Assembly: GCA_000320545.1 (NCBI GenBank)
Contig: ADNK01003021.1
Coordinates: 20,001-51,992, forward strand
From: Bigelowiella natans CCMP2755
Lineage: Eukaryota > Cercozoa > Chlorarachniophyceae
DNA length: 31,992 nt
Direction of reading: 5' to 3'
The notes under the pieces were generated by a model. That model was not told the DNA's origin. It searched no databases and saw only the letters and a list, made by a program, of their open reading frames with translations. A program made the position numbers and the translations under genes. This document shows positions 9,326 to 20,598 of the stretch, one piece after another (within the stretch, counting starts at the first letter, position 1; every line of letters begins with the position of its first letter).

Positions 9326-10906
9326 ATGTGGTCGTTCTTAGGCTGGACATCCAATGAATCTGAGTTGTCTGACGACGACGATGACAGTGTAAATCAGAGA
9401 ATAAGTAGTATAAAAAATCGCAAGGTGAACATGGACGGTATCGTGCGCATGTCGCACTCCAATCCAGGAGGCCTGGGGAAGGCCTACTATGGTTCTTTCC
9501 CCGACGCAAGAGCGTTTGAGAACGACTCCGACCAATCTTGCTGGACGTGTGTGTCCAAGCGAACAGCAGCAATACTTCTCGGGGCTGTATCAGTGTCCGT
9601 AATCGTCATGCTTCTGATGGTTGTGGACTTAGAATTTCCAGGCAAATTCAACCCTCGCGCAATAATTGACCCCCCCCAACAGCAGCAGCATAAGCATTCG
9701 AAACATCCTGGTCTTCAGACACCGACCAAGCTAAAGAATTGGAAAGAGAGAGTCAAGAAGCAGATTCTTGGTGGGGGAGGGCAAGGAACGGACCCCGGCG
9801 ACGGCAGCACTGACCCAGCAGCAGACCCTGCTGCTCCTGGCGACGACCCTCAGTCATCACCATTGCCACCACCCCCGCCACCTCCACAACAACTCAAGTC
9901 GCCTTCCTCCTCCCCAAAGCCTGACCCATCGTCACCGCCGCCTTCCACGGGACAGCAACAAGGGTCGCGGAAGCATCCACGGAAACTTACGAAGAAGCAA
10001 ATAGAGAAAATGCAGGCGGAGAAAGCTGCACAGGCAAGGGCTAGGGCAAAAGCACAGGCAGAAGCCAGGGCCGCGGACGAAAGAGCCAAAGCACAGCTCC
10101 AACAAGCTCGAGAGCAGGCGGCGGCGGCGCGAGCTTATGCAGCGCGCCGAACCGAAGAGAGCAACAAGGCGCAAGCAAGAACCGAGAAAGCCGCCGATGT
10201 AGCAGCCCAGAGAGCAGCTGCTGCGAGTCTTCAATCCCAGCGATCGGCGGCTGCAGCAAATGCCGCAGCAAGGATGAGGGTGCCTGGTACTGCCACAACA
10301 CCGACGGCACAAACAGTTGGTCAGACCGCGGCTCGGCCTGGATACCCTGCTACTACAACACAGCAGCAGCAGCAGCAGCAGCAGTCATCACCATATGCCA
10401 CTGCCCAACAGCAACAAAGACCTGCTGCTACCACCACCACAGCGCAGCAGCAACAGCAGGCAACACCACAACAACAACGGCCGGCTACTGCCCAGCAGCA
10501 GCAGCAGCAGCAGCAGCAAACAGCACAGCGAGCACCTGCTGCAGCTACTACTACTACCACCCCTTCCGCACCACAACCAAGGCCAGCTGTCTCGACCCCA
10601 TCAACCTACCCGCAGCAGCAGCAGCAGCAGCAGCAGCAGCCATCAGCTACTGCCTCTACACCTGCAGCTGCGCGCCCTGCTTCTGGGTATGCATCTCCTG
10701 CTGGTCCCCAGCAACAGCAGCAGCCGGCACAATCGAGCTATCCTTCTCAACAGCAGCAATCCTCGGGATACGCTACTCCTCAACAGCAGCAACAGCAGCA
10801 ACCACCACGCCCAACCGCTGCTGCGCCGGCAACGCCAGCGACGACGCCGGCAACGCCTGCACGTCCTGCAACCACTTATCCTGCTCCTCCTCAACCACGA
10901 CGATAA
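9326..10906 (+). CDS. Single-pass membrane protein with Gln/Pro/Ala-rich tail
   Basis: Intronless reading frame of 526 residues from the ATG at 9326 to TAA. Residues 1-79 are hydrophilic, with an acidic patch (SELSDDDDD) and basic residues just before a hydrophobic helix at about 80-101 (AAILLGAVSVSVIVMLLMVV). No signal peptide is seen, so a type II or tail-out topology is likely. After the helix come a basic stretch, Pro-rich segments, an Ala/Arg/Glu/Lys-rich segment (about 225-320) likely to be helical or coiled, and then a low-complexity tail of Gln runs broken by Pro/Ala/Thr/Tyr. The runs are coded mostly by CAG with some CAA. I recognise no catalytic domain and no family. The frame is open upstream of 9326, so the start could be earlier. 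It is convergent with the IF-2 gene. Confidence 0.72.
   Translation: MWSFLGWTSNESELSDDDDDSVNQRISSIKNRKVNMDGIVRMSHSNPGGLGKAYYGSFPDARAFENDSDQSCWTCVSKRTAAILLGAVSVSVIVMLLMVVDLEFPGKFNPRAIIDPPQQQQHKHSKHPGLQTPTKLKNWKERVKKQILGGGGQGTDPGDGSTDPAADPAAPGDDPQSSPLPPPPPPPQQLKSPSSSPKPDPSSPPPSTGQQQGSRKHPRKLTKKQIEKMQAEKAAQARARAKAQAEARAADERAKAQLQQAREQAAAARAYAARRTEESNKAQARTEKAADVAAQRAAAASLQSQRSAAAANAAARMRVPGTATTPTAQTVGQTAARPGYPATTTQQQQQQQQSSPYATAQQQQRPAATTTTAQQQQQATPQQQRPATAQQQQQQQQQTAQRAPAAATTTTTPSAPQPRPAVSTPSTYPQQQQQQQQQPSATASTPAAARPASGYASPAGPQQQQQPAQSSYPSQQQQSSGYATPQQQQQQQPPRPTAAAPATPATTPATPARPATTYPAPPQPRR
10366..10800. repeat. CAG/CAA repeat tract, coding polyglutamine
   Basis: Several CAG-rich runs (about 10361-10383, 10491-10518, 10612-10641, 10710-10725, 10781-10801) code for Gln runs of 5-10 residues in the membrane protein. 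The frames made of poly-Leu, poly-Ser or poly-Cys over the same bases are shadows of these repeats. Confidence 0.9.
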
Positions 10907-12330
10907 ATTCTTTATTCATCATCCTGCAGGAGCAGCCATGCCATGTACAAATAACCACATAGAACAAGATTCGGTAATTCAAACGAAGAACCAAAAATAG
11001 GGCCGAAAATTAGCAGGCAATGGTGATAATTTGCTTAGAAGCTATATGGAAGAAGCTATGAACCTAAAATATAGGAATATTGGGTGTAGATTTAAATATA
11101 TTATTATTTTGTGGTGATTCGATTATGATGAGAATTCTACTTCATTTCACTCATCACGGTTGCCAGCTCAACAACACGCATGTGAGTACGTCCACACGAG
11201 CTAAATTGCGTCGATGCATAGCAAGCATGCCGCCATGCCTACGCTACATAGCACATGTTGTGACGCAATGTCGGTCAAAAGACGCAGCACTACTTGATGA
11301 TTAGCTACGTGTGGCATAAGACGGATCGGATGCAATGAAGTGATGAAATCTTTGGTATTAGACGGATGAAATGAACACGTTAAAATTTTCAATTGTCATT
11401 CATTCTAATATGTGCATGTACTAGTCTAGCAAGCTAGCAAGTGTAGCCCATGGTATTCATCAAAGACTCACTCGCATCAGTAGGCATGCTTCAAACGTAC
11501 GTAACGCCTGCTACGTCTGCGCTGCGTGCATGCATGCATGCAACCGGTCCATAATCGCTGAATGACTAACGTCTCATGCGATCGATGACCACGTGCGATG
11601 TCACATTGCCATGCTAGCATGCTAGCATCTTGCGTAAGCCCTAGCCTCTAAGGCTAGACTTGTGACCCTAACATCTAGAATGTGCGCAGAAACTAAAAAT
11701 AAGTGTGTTTTTAGTGCTGCAGCCGCACTGCTTTCAATGATAGATTATTACTGTGTCTATTATTTCACATAGCTACGTTGGGATGGCTATTTAGATATAA
11801 TACGTGTGATTTATTTATCACATTCCTCTCATATACTCATAATATGTCTAGGTAGTCGATCAGTATGCATACCTATAGCCTTCGCTGACAATATCCAAAC
11901 GCATAAAACATGGAGCCGCTCGCTACTGCAGCAGAAGCTAGATGTATTCATCTATCTTCTCTACACGCGTCTAGGCGTGCTAGCGTGTCTGTGTGCATCG
12001 CGGAGCAATATATGTGACATATACTATAACGTTTATTCAGATGTGCATGTACTTGCTGCATGTATGTATTGATTTTTGTCTGCTCGCACGTGAGCATATT
12101 CTTAATGATTTTAACATGTTGGATGCACGACTACACAATGGGTTCGGTGCAATAATACAGTTCATAAAGTCATCGTTCTAGAGACGCAAGGTTACAATGC
12201 TAATGCATAAATCGTATTATGTACGTGGTGACGTACGAGCTGTAATAGCTTGCTGCCACATCGCAGATTCCCGCTGACGGACGCCACCATTGATGACGAG
12301 TCGTTCAGCGCCTTATTATCATTGTTATTT
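10907..12330. other. Convergent intergenic spacer, rich in short palindromes
   Basis: This lies between the 3' ends of the Gln-rich protein gene (+) and the IF-2 gene (-). I see no gene. From about 11380 to 12230 there are dense self-complementary words: gctagcaagctagc, acgtacgt, gcatgcatgcatgc (about 11527-11541), catgctagcatgctagcat (about 11608-11628) and cgatcgatg. Long simple repeats are absent here, unlike in neighbouring introns. Confidence 0.6.
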
Positions 12331-13732
12331 CTACTTTCCATCATAGTACTGCTGCTGCCTCCTCGCAGCTGAATCATCTAACTTCGACGGCTCCATCACG
12401 AACTCATAGCTTTGCAGCACATCGCCCGGCTTGAAGTCCTCAAACCCGTTCAGAAGGACACCGCATTCCTCCCCCTTGGGCATCGATTCAACGGAGTCCT
12501 TGAAGTGCCGCATAGATTCGGCCTCGTCTGTCGTGAATATCTCCTCGTCGTCGCGCAGAACGCGCCACTTAGCCTTCCTCACAAGCGTCCCGTTGCGAAC
12601 CCTTACCCCCGCGGCTGTGACGGTTTTGCGGCCACCAGAGCTAAGTTTGAGGGGCTGCAAGAATTCGGCGGAGCCTAGTACTTTCGTCTTCTCCACAGTA
12701 GGCAGCATTGCGCTGAGCTTGTCACGCACGTCATCAAAGAGGTTATATATGACGTCGTGGGCTGTGAGCGGGAGCTTGAGCCTCTCTGCCTCCTTTACGA
12801 TCGAAGCCCCAGCCTTAACGTTGAAGAGCACGAGGCATGCATTGGAGAGCATCTCCGCAGCGGCAAGGTCGGTGATGGTAGGAGGGCCTACGGCAGATTT
12901 GACCAACTTGGCTCTGACCTGATGATCAGGGAGCAGCTGCAGATAGTCGCCAATCGCTTCGAGAGAACCCTGGCAGTCACCTCGCAGGATTATGTGCAGC
13001 GTTTGGTTGCCGTCATCCCCATCGGCTCCATCGATATCCGCCACGGTGACGTCGTGGGTGGGAGATGTCGGCCTTGATCTCCGCCGTTGGCTCGACGATT
13101 TCTTATCACTAGCACTTGCAGCAGCGCGTAGCTTTACGTGCGCTTCCGCTTCCTTGGCACGCACGCTCCAAATGCTCTCATACGCTTCTTTATCCTTGCG
13201 GTACTCAATGATCTTCTTCGCCTCCTTCTCGTTCTTCACACATAAACCTTCGTCGCCGTAGGATTCCTCCCCCCGTAGCCCTGATATGGCCACAGGCGTG
13301 GAGGGGCCGGCCTTCTTCAGCCGTTTCCCTTGGCAGTCTAAGATCTCCTTTATCCGCCCATATTCCTTGCCGCATACGAAGAAGTCACCCACCTTGATGC
13401 TGCCCCACCTCACAATGGAGTTCAGTTGCAGTCCCTTTCCCCGCTGGAACTTGCTCTCAATCACCATAAACTCGCCGGCAGCCTTGTGGTCAGCGCGCAG
13501 CTCCTCCATTTCAGCCTGCACTTGTATTGCATCGATCTAAAGTAGCACGGTGGCATGTAGTAGCAGCAGCGGTGGCAGTAGTAGTAGTAGTAGTGGGGGT
13601 AGTGGGGGTAGTGGGGGAAAAAAATGAGAATGATGAGAGGTCGGTAGTTTTATCAATTGTAATCATATCTATGTAGTGCTTTGACTCCTCCACTCCTTTG
13701 CCTTTGTGCGTGCATGCATGTGTGTGTACTAG

Positions 13733-13776
<44 letters not shown>

Positions 13777-16190
13777 TAGTAGTAGTGTTTGTGTGTGCCG
13801 CTGCTAGTTTTCCCCTCCCCTTCTTCCACTTCTTCGTCTAATTCTTCTAATTCTTGTCCTTTTCAGACCAAATCATCAAGGCCAGTGCCGGTCTTTGCGG
13901 AAATATCCACTGATATTGTTTCTCCACCTAAGTCCTCCACCACAACACCAGCGTCCATCAACTGCCCTTTCGTCCTTGATGATCATAGTAGTAGCAGTAG
14001 TAGTAGTAGTAGTAGTAGGGAGACGATATCAGATATGTGATGCTTTATTGCAGCTGGCAATGGCAAATCACACAGAGCAGTTTGAATTGTGCAACAAAAA
14101 TATCCAAAGAAAACGGTAGTCGGTGTGCTATTGCTGATTTCAATTGAAATGTGATGTTAGGTGTATTCCTCTCAACATAATCCATTGCCATAATCACTTC
14201 TTAAATAATAATTAAAATATATATAATATGTTGATGTACAACACACCCGTCGACATCAGCCCCATCAACGTCGCATTTGTTGATGGCGATGATGATTGGG
14301 AGCTCTTGATCTTGGGCAATACGAATGGATTCGACGGTTTGCTCTTGCACGCCATCAGTTGCGCTAAGGGAAAAGGTTGAGAGACGTTAATACGCAAAAC
14401 AACATTGGCCAGAGAGAGAGAGAGAGTGATGAGGGGGGGGAGGGGTTAGGATGGAAGCAGAGGAAAAAGGTCCAGAAGCGGTCGGCTTGATGTAACAAAT
14501 CAACGTGTCTTTTCCTCTCCTCCTCCTCCTCCTATAACACAGCTGCTACTACCTGACTACGATAACAGCAATATCCGTTGCCTGACAGCCTCTCGATCTC
14601 ATTGCATGGAATACAGAATGCCCAGGGGTATCGAGAAAGCATAGCTCAGCGCCATTAGACTTAACAAGGAAACCACCCAACCCTTGCGTTATACCGCCTG
14701 CTTCCGACTCTACAACGTTTGTCTTCCTAAGAGCATCGAGTAGAGATGTCTTTCCGTGGTTGACATGGCCCATGATGCATACGATAGGCGGCTTTGGCTT
14801 CAATGATGACCTGTTGTTTAACGTTGTTAGTCGTCACACACCACTACCCTCCTTTAACTCTAATCGTGGAGGAAAAAGCCGATTTGCATGTGGCACGGTG
14901 CACTGCATTCATCAAGACATGCACACGCATAAACACCCACAAGCACAAGCACAAGCACGCATGCACACACGTTAGTATCTATATCTGCATATGCACCACA
15001 CGGATGAATGTTACCACTACTACTACTACTACTACTATTAGGTCGAGGACTACTATTTACGACCTATCCTCTGGAATCACTGTGGGCAGCCTATCAATTT
15101 TGCTTATTTTCGACGCGATTTGAACGTCGATATCGAGCTCCAAGCCGATCAACTCCGCTGTGCTGGCATCAAGGTACTCGCAGGCATCGATCTTGCGCAT
15201 GCCAAGCTGCTCCACCATTACGTCGTTCAGCTTTGACATTGAATACTTGGTCCACCGGGAGAGGTCACGGAGCGTCATCATATCAGGCACAACACAAGCA
15301 CGCTGCTCCTTAGAAATTGCGCGACTGGGTCGGTTTTTCTTCGGCTGCCACACCTTTCTAAATTTAAGTTTGGACGCGTAAGTTTCGAATTCGGGACCGA
15401 CCTCATCGTCCTCATCATATTCCGCCACTTTGGCGGGGGCTTTTGCCTCCAAGTCTGCCTTCTTGCTCTTCACACTCCTCAGAAGTTGCTTCCCGGATTG
15501 ACCAGAGGCCGATGAGGATGGTAGCGAGGAGGAGGAGGGTGAGAAGGCGGATGATGGAATCGTTCCCTTATCCTTTTGTAGCTTAAAATTTTTGAAGAAG
15601 GCTGGGATACTGTTTGCGTCCCTGGACGATGACGACGATGATTTCTTGGACGACATGGAATCATCCTTTTGGAATATCCCTGACATGTCAACACTTTTTG
15701 CACCCATCCTCTTCTTATTACCTAGAGCTCCCATTAAATTGATCGACGATGGCCTCGATGATGATGATGACGGTGATGGTGACGAGCTCGCATTTGATGA
15801 TGATGAAACAATTGCTTTCAGAGTACTGATTGTATCATGTTGGGCTGACTTTCGTGGCGATCGTACCCGTCCTGATTCCTCGCCGGAAATTGGAGATGAT
15901 GATTGTGATTTGTTTGCCTGAGCCAATTTCCTCAAAAGACCGGATACATTGACTTTGTTTTCTTCTCCCCTTTCACCCTTCTTCCCTCCTTTAATGGACG
16001 CTGTAAAGTTCCTTTGACTGTCATCGCGTCGAGAATTGAGATCGCGGGGAGGAGCTGTGCTCAACAACAAGCTCAGCGATGAAGGGTGGTTTAGATAGCG
16101 GTATCGATGGCAGGGGGCAGAGGAGTGCCCAGGGAATGCCTGTGCATAGATTTTACCCCCTGATCTTCGAAATTGAAACGCTTTCCACAT
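12331..16190 (-). CDS. Organellar (probably mitochondrial) translation initiation factor IF-2
   Basis: GTPase that delivers initiator tRNA to the organelle ribosome. Five exons join with fully consistent phases: 15064-16190, 14553-14810, 14247-14363, 13869-13974, 12331-13536, giving 937 residues. The start ATG at 16190 follows an in-frame stop. The N-terminus (MWKAFQFRR...) is rich in Arg/Ser/hydrophobics with few acids, as in a mitochondrial presequence. A low-complexity region and an IF2-N-like helical segment ([20 protein letters not shown]...[12 protein letters not shown]) follow. The G domain shows [27 protein letters not shown] and SAKTG. Domain II ([15 protein letters not shown]), domain III ([12 protein letters not shown]) and domain IV to the end ([16 protein letters not shown]) are complete. 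The first G motif has Asn where Asp is usual. A plastid location cannot be excluded. Confidence 0.97.
13738..13770. repeat. (AG)n microsatellite in IF-2 intron
   Basis: Sixteen or so GA units between exons 13869-13974 and 12331-13536. GTA/AGT runs at about 13577-13595 and 13986-14020 lie in the same and the previous intron; the latter abuts the acceptor of exon 13869-13974. Confidence 0.95.
14247..14810 (-). CDS. IF-2 GTPase-domain exons
   Basis: Exons 14553-14810 and 14247-14363 carry four of the five G motifs: the P-loop GHVNHGKT (codons at about 14744-14767), the switch I segment [15 protein letters not shown] with the conserved His, and NKCD. They join by phase 2 ([14 protein letters not shown]). 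The fifth motif SAKTGTG is in the next exon (13869-13974). Exon 13869-13974 then joins 12331-13536 in phase 0 ([14 protein letters not shown]), matching the usual IF-2 order. Confidence 0.96.
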
Positions 16191-17493
16191 AATCTCGTGA
16201 AAATTCTCTTCCCTCCTCTAAAACCACCAGGAGGTGGGGGGCATGTTCTTGTCTGGTGGGGGTGGTAGATCCAGTGACTGGTTGCTTCTTCGGCCTGTTG
16301 GGAGGTTGTTGCCTGTTGTTGCAATGGTAATAATGACATCGATTTTGGGGAAAATCCAGGACATTTGGGTGTAAAATGTACAGGAGGAACTCAAAACCTT
16401 TGGAAAGTGAGTGCTCACATTTGGGAAAATGTTGAAGCGGTGAACATCTGGAAGCAATCGTCATCGCTACATTTCCCCCAACTGTCCGGAATGAGCATGC
16501 CTGCTTTCTTCTTTTCATTCCCACTCCCAGGCAAGGCTAGAAGGCAACGGCTGTGGCTCCGTGCAGGCGTGGCCCAAAATGGTTCATGTGCTTTCCAATG
16601 AGTGCTGTCTAGCTGTGGGTTGATGGATTGATTGATTGATGCTCGCTTTTGACATTGACTGGCTAGCCGGGTTGAAATGAGTGTGCAGTGTCACAATGAA
16701 AGAAAGAAAGAAAGAAGTGGAGAAACTTTGCAGATCGATGCGAGCACGCAAAAGTGCACGTGCGAATGTTGTGCAGAAAAGATCATCAGAATGAACGCAC
16801 GCTTGAACAATTTGAACGACTGAATGATGTGCTGCTGGCAAGCAGGCTGGACGCCCCTCGAACGATTGACGCAGTGAACGTTTGGAAGGCGGAAGGTTGC
16901 ATCAAAACCACAAACAAACGTGATGAAGAACTGCACTTCCAAAATGTTGCATGATGTTTGCAAAGTGTGAAACGCAGTGCCTCGAACTAGCCCAGTGGCT
17001 TTGGTGAGGACTGCTAGACTGCATCAATTGATGATTGATGAGTGAACGAGGAGGTGTTGATTGCACGTTTGGCTTGTTCACGTTCATTTGAAACATTGAA
17101 ACATTGATCACAATGTCAGACATTCAACACGCGCACGCATGTCTCGCCACAAGCGCTCCGTCACACATGATGATGCCATGCCACTGTGGATGAATGTGCA
17201 AATGTGACAGTTGTGAATTGTTTGTGCAACATGGTGCACACGTCGTTCACATCCATTGCACCCGCTGTTGTGCAAATTTCGCGAGGGATGACAAAATCAT
17301 TCAATCTAGCGTAGCGCAAGAGGAATCCTTCTGTCTTAACGACATTTATCCTCGTGTGATAATTCTTTTCCTTTCTCGCTGGTCTCCAAGCCATTCTTCC
17401 ATTCGCCGTCTAATTTGTATGAAAGTACTGATGAGGACACATGCGATTACCACCAGTGCATTCACGCGCTTATCTGCTGCGAATGTAAATTGA
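16191..17493. other. Spacer between IF-2 and SLC49-like genes
   Basis: This holds the IF-2 promoter and 5' UTR and the 3' end of the SLC49-like gene. Only a short plus-strand frame at 16766-16954 (about 62 residues, start MLCRKDHQNERTL) has ordinary amino-acid composition; it matches nothing I recognise and may be chance. Words such as attgatt, gaacg and tgaatga recur at about 16620-17120. A GAAA run lies at about 16696-16716. Confidence 0.45.
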
Positions 17494-18334
17494 TCATCCA
17501 AACTGTTCGCAAGCACACATACGAGGATATTGTTCGACACTAGTAGTAGAATCTCGGGAAGATACCCACCAGTGTATGAGGCGGAGACCGAATGGACGCT
17601 GTACTTCGAAGAGCTCGATGTTTTCGAGTGGGGAAATACTTGGGGCACTGATGATCGTCGTGGATGTAAAGAAAAATAAGGATGTAGTATCTCGATTGGA
17701 GCATGATTTACTTGGCTCTCAAGAGTTAGGAGGGAGAGGAGGAGGGAAAGGAAGCGTGCGAGCAAGTACAAATTAGTATATTATTCTCTCTTCACACGGC
17801 CGTTTCGAAGGGGGGGGAGGGAAAAGCTCCTACCAGTTATCTCTCGAATCGTCACATCACACACTCTGTCTGCACCCCATCACCACCACCACCACCATGA
17901 TTGCTTCTGTCGTCACCTATCAAGGACGCGGCCAGTATGATAGCGATGATAGAGCATATGAGGATGTTGAAATGCAGTGCCTAATGATGGAAGAGGTGTT
18001 TTAGATAATCATCGGCGAAGCAGCAGCAGGAGGAGGAGGAGGGGTAGGGGTACAAAAAACATAACAACATAATGAAGGAATTCTCCATGTTGAACTAAAC
18101 AAAGACGATTGTTCTGTACTAAGCTCTTACGTCTGATAACAACAATAAGCAGCCCACATATATTACATACAATCAATAACTAGTAGTCGGACAACTACCA
18201 CCTTCATGTAGTTGCTGATGACCATATAGAGGCCTCCAAATGTCATTGTACCTTTCAAACCACCCATCGGAAAGAGTCAATATTCAGCCACGTATATAGG
18301 CTTGTATGCAGTTTATTCGTGGTATATTATCGAA

Positions 18335-18389
<55 letters not shown>

Positions 18390-19092
18390 GGTGTGTGTGT
18401 GTGTGTGTTGTGAGTTTATTTGTAACAGGAAGTTGTGATTAGCTGTGTATTATGTATGTATGATATGAGAGGAAATGACCAAGATAGAGCACGGAGCACG
18501 TAGATCCATGCGGCACGGGTTGCGTGCGTTCGGTCACCAAATCGAGCATAGCAGGCTGCACCATACTGCCATATATATAAACATCATATCAGAGTAAGTA
18601 TAGGTATATCACCACCGCTACCACTGCTACTACTACTACTGCTACTACTACAACTACCACTACGATGTAAACGGACTCAATTTAATGACTGAATATGCTC
18701 ACACGCGTGACAACGCAAGCAGCACCTAAAAGAAAATCCCGCGCATACGGAGCACAGGGTGATGAGCATCAAGTTCGTCGTGCTCTTTTCGAGCGTAATT
18801 GCCCAAGAGAACACCTGATTGATTGGTTGATTGATTGGTTGATTGATTGGCCGATTGATTGGCTGATGTCGTAGGAGAACAGGGGGGTATGAGAATAATA
18901 TGTGAAAATCCTTGATAATTGACGTGGACGCATACTACGTGCTCGGCGAGGCAACACTACTCCAGCATGGGTATGTGAGAGAATCTATTGAAATTATTAC
19001 TATCATCGAGCAGAGCGCCAGTAGGAGCGAGGCAATGATGATGGTTTCGATGATATGCAGGGTGTCAATTAATTTTCCAGCCAATACCATCC
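17494..19092 (-). CDS. C-terminal exons of the SLC49-like transporter
   Basis: Exons 19001-19092 (GMVLAGKLIDTLHIIETIIIASLLLALCSM), 18726-18814 (VFSWAITLEKSTTNLMLITL...), 18480-18565 (MVQPAMLDLVTERTQPVPHG...), 18202-18251 (TMTFGGLYMVISNYMK) and 17917-17980 (ALHFNILICSIIAIILAASLI) give helices 8-12. The final exon could start at 17717 and stop at 17494 (cytosolic tail, SAPSISPLENIELFEVQ), or use another acceptor and a different frame open to 17346. I prefer the first but cannot decide. Confidence 0.7.
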
Positions 19093-19142
19093 CTTAGAGG
19101 AAGAGAAAAGACGAAGCAATAGAGGGAGAGAGGGTGGGAAAG

Positions 19143-19189
<47 letters not shown>

Positions 19190-19687
19190 AGAAAGAAGAG
19201 AGACAGGTGGTGTTAGATAACGTATCCTGCGTATATGGCCATACATGCATATTTAGAGTTATATCGATGATGACAACTGATCATCCATTGCAAGCGCCTC
19301 CTCCTCACTTCATCACCAAACCTGGGAGAGCAATTGCCTGAAGAAGAACTCCAGGAATCATAATCATGCCGTCTGAGTACCTGTTTTCGAACGTCAATTC
19401 CGTCGGTCGCTCGTCGTTTTGGCTATGAATCATCGCAAATCATGCATGGCAAAAAGAAGCTAGCACTCGTCTAGAAAACAGCAATCTTCTTCTGCGAACA
19501 ATTTCCACATCCCCAGCAGGTCATCACCCGGGCTCGTTCGGGCGTGTGGCTGCTGCTGCTGCTGCTGCTGCTTAAGATGCATGCTTCTATGAAATTCGAA
19601 TGCTCTTATGTATATGGTGTCAAGACTACTACTCTCCTGCTGTGGTAGATACTACTTCGGCAGAAGAAAGAGTGCGGGTGGAGTGCA

Positions 19688-19730
<43 letters not shown>

Positions 19731-20559
19731 AGAAGAAGGAAGTCATCTTATCATATACCCGGAGGGACTCATGTTCTGATTCAACAGCGTGCCTTTGTGT
19801 TGGATATGGCAAAAAATCGGTGGGAGGGGGGGGGAGGAAATCAAGATAGTCGAATAGCGCATATAATAACAATAGTAACAATAATAACCACTCTAGATTT
19901 AACAACTAGACAACGACGACTGACTGCATGCATGCAGCACCATCTCACCCATATCCCAGTAAATCGGAGCCACAAGAGCGAAACCTGTTGTTCATTCGTG
20001 ATAGGTGTGTGTGGGTGCTTTCTTTTTAGGAGGGGGGGGTGGGGGGGGGGGGGGGGGGGATGCTTGCTGAAGATTCAGACGCTCACACGTTTCAAAGCGA
20101 CATATGTAGTACTACGAATTGACTCTTTTGATATCTACATGCTTTCATGCATATGCTCTTGGGCACAAGTGTGTGCTTACGTGTGTATCGTACCCAATCC
20201 ATAGGCCCAGAAGTTAGGATTTGTTACCATGAGCTTTAAGGCCACCACCAACTCCATCTCATCTCTACCACCAACGAATAATAATACAACAACAACAACA
20301 ACAATAACGGAGAGTAATCGGGGGGGCGGAAAGTGTGCTCAATTCGGAATTTTTGAAAGGCCAAAGGCTTCGAGCAGCAGTGGCTTTGTGTGCGCGCGTG
20401 TGTGTTTGTCCAGCATATGCTCAAAGACTCGAAACAGAAGGCACAACAGTGAGTTTTCTGGCAATTTCTCAAGGTTTTGCGAAGGCCAATGACTTTGCTG
20501 TTGATTGGCGGCAAGACTGAAGCTTAATGCCGCGGAGCAATATTCTGTACTTCCGTCGG

Positions 20560-20598
<39 letters not shown>

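Noticed and set aside
10317-11000. Long plus-strand frame rich in Ser/His/Leu overlapping the Gln-rich gene
   Set aside because: It is the shifted reading of CAG/CAA repeats; all three frames stay open because of the repeat.
12431-13077. Plus-strand frames opposite the IF-2 C-terminal exon
   Set aside because: The minus strand carries clear IF-2 domains II-IV; these are shadows.
15592-15921. Acidic plus-strand frame opposite IF-2 exon 1
   Set aside because: Antisense reading of Ser-rich codons (TCA/TCG to GAT/GAC); no start context or motif.
16766-16954. Short plus-strand frame of about 62 residues with normal composition
   Set aside because: No motif, no splice context and no conserved feature; kept only as a note in the spacer entry.
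19470-19560. Minus-strand open segment PGDDLLGMWKLFAEEDCCFLD as an SLC49-like exon
   Set aside because: Phases fit, but exon 19759-19792 already joins 19322-19422 directly and the segment has no place in the MFS fold.
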